DNA of 6,059 nt, from assembly GCA_023145315.1 (NCBI GenBank), contig JAGLEA010000224.1:1-6059 (forward strand), given 5' to 3'. Both the position numbers and the translations under genes were made by a program. Shown piece by piece: positions 5,698-6,059 of this stretch. The stretch's first letter is position 1. Every line of letters starts with the position of its first letter. Below the pieces are notes generated by a model. That model saw nothing but the letters and a program-made list of their open reading frames with translations, was not told where the DNA came from and did no database searches. This stretch comes from Psychrilyobacter sp. (GTDB lineage: Bacteria; Fusobacteriota; Fusobacteriia; Fusobacteriales; Fusobacteriaceae).

Positions 5698-6059
5698 ATG
5701 TTACTTATTGAAAGAGAGATAGTTGGTATATTTAATAAGATGGTAGAAAAATCATTTGAAGGTGTAGAAGGAATAAAAAAAATAGATATTCAACCAGCTA
5801 CAAATGATAAGTTTGGAGATTTCCAAACAAACTTTGCAATGATGAATTCAAAAATAATAGGTGGTAATCCTAGAGCAATAGCAACAAAATTATTAGAAGG
5901 GTTCTATGAAAATGAAGTAATAGAAAAATTAGAGATAGCAGGACCAGGATTTATTAATATCTACCTTAAAGAGGAATATCTTGGTGGCCGTGTGAACAAA
6001 ATAGGTGTAGAAGAGTATGATTATTCTTTCCTAAATAGAGATGGAGATGTAATAATAGA
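5698..6059 (+). CDS. argS: Arginyl-tRNA synthetase, N-terminal part (runs off the window)
   Basis: The frame opens at ATG 5698 after GGGAG (5686-5690) and stays open to the window end, giving 120 complete codons. It encodes the N-terminal additional domain of class I arginyl-tRNA synthetase, which contacts the elbow (D-loop) of tRNA-Arg. Recognisable motifs are KFGDFQTN (38-45), NPRAIATKLL (57-66) and the highly typical GPGFINIYL (82-90). The catalytic HIGH-type motif that follows in the family lies beyond the window. The enzyme charges tRNA-Arg with arginine using ATP in the cytoplasm. The gene is intact as far as seen; the 3' truncation is only the window edge. Confidence 0.95.
   Translation, partial: MLLIEREIVGIFNKMVEKSFEGVEGIKKIDIQPATNDKFGDFQTNFAMMNSKIIGGNPRAIATKLLEGFYENEVIEKLEIAGPGFINIYLKEEYLGGRVNKIGVEEYDYSFLNRDGDVII

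Overview
The window looks like a stretch of ordinary chromosome from a low-GC, outer-membrane-bearing bacterium, most likely a member of Fusobacteriota. The reasons are the very AT-rich codon use, the Firmicutes-like ylxM-ffh-rpsP order with near-consensus sigma70-type promoters and AGGAGG ribosome sites, and, next to them, an outer-membrane beta-barrel protein ending in Phe. The S16 protein also resembles the fusobacterial form as I remember it. A betaine-type BCCT transporter would suit a marine or salt-exposed member such as Psychrilyobacter, Ilyobacter or Propionigenium, but that is inference. All recognised genes are on the + strand.

Layout. (1) 1-642: the 3' part of a gene for an outer-membrane beta-barrel protein, interrupted by an in-frame TAG at 403-405 while the same frame stays open and barrel-like to 642; a terminator follows. 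(2) 699-793: two promoter-like sites in tandem, each with a perfect TATAAT box and 17-nt spacing. (3) 794-2834: the ylxM-ffh-rpsP operon (signal recognition particle accessory protein, SRP GTPase, ribosomal protein bS16), closed by a very clear intrinsic terminator. (4) 2837-4760: a monocistronic-looking BCCT-family transporter with a lysine-rich N-terminal tail and a charged helical C-terminal tail, closed by a long perfect hairpin. (5) 4773-5621: a PHP-domain phosphoesterase of the RNase AM/TrpH type, whose ribosome site starts right at the end of that terminator. (6) 5698-6059: the 5' end of argS, cut by the window edge.

The ylxM, ffh and rpsP genes serve protein targeting and translation, and argS serves translation. 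The transporter probably serves osmoprotection, and the PHP protein probably serves RNA or nucleotide turnover. I see no mobile element, CRISPR array, tRNA or rRNA gene, toxin-antitoxin pair or defence system, and nothing that makes a convincing undescribed system. The points most worth a second look are the amber codon in the barrel gene, the promoter that would produce a nearly leaderless ylxM transcript, the unusual charged tails of the transporter, and how the PHP gene is expressed from behind a strong terminator.
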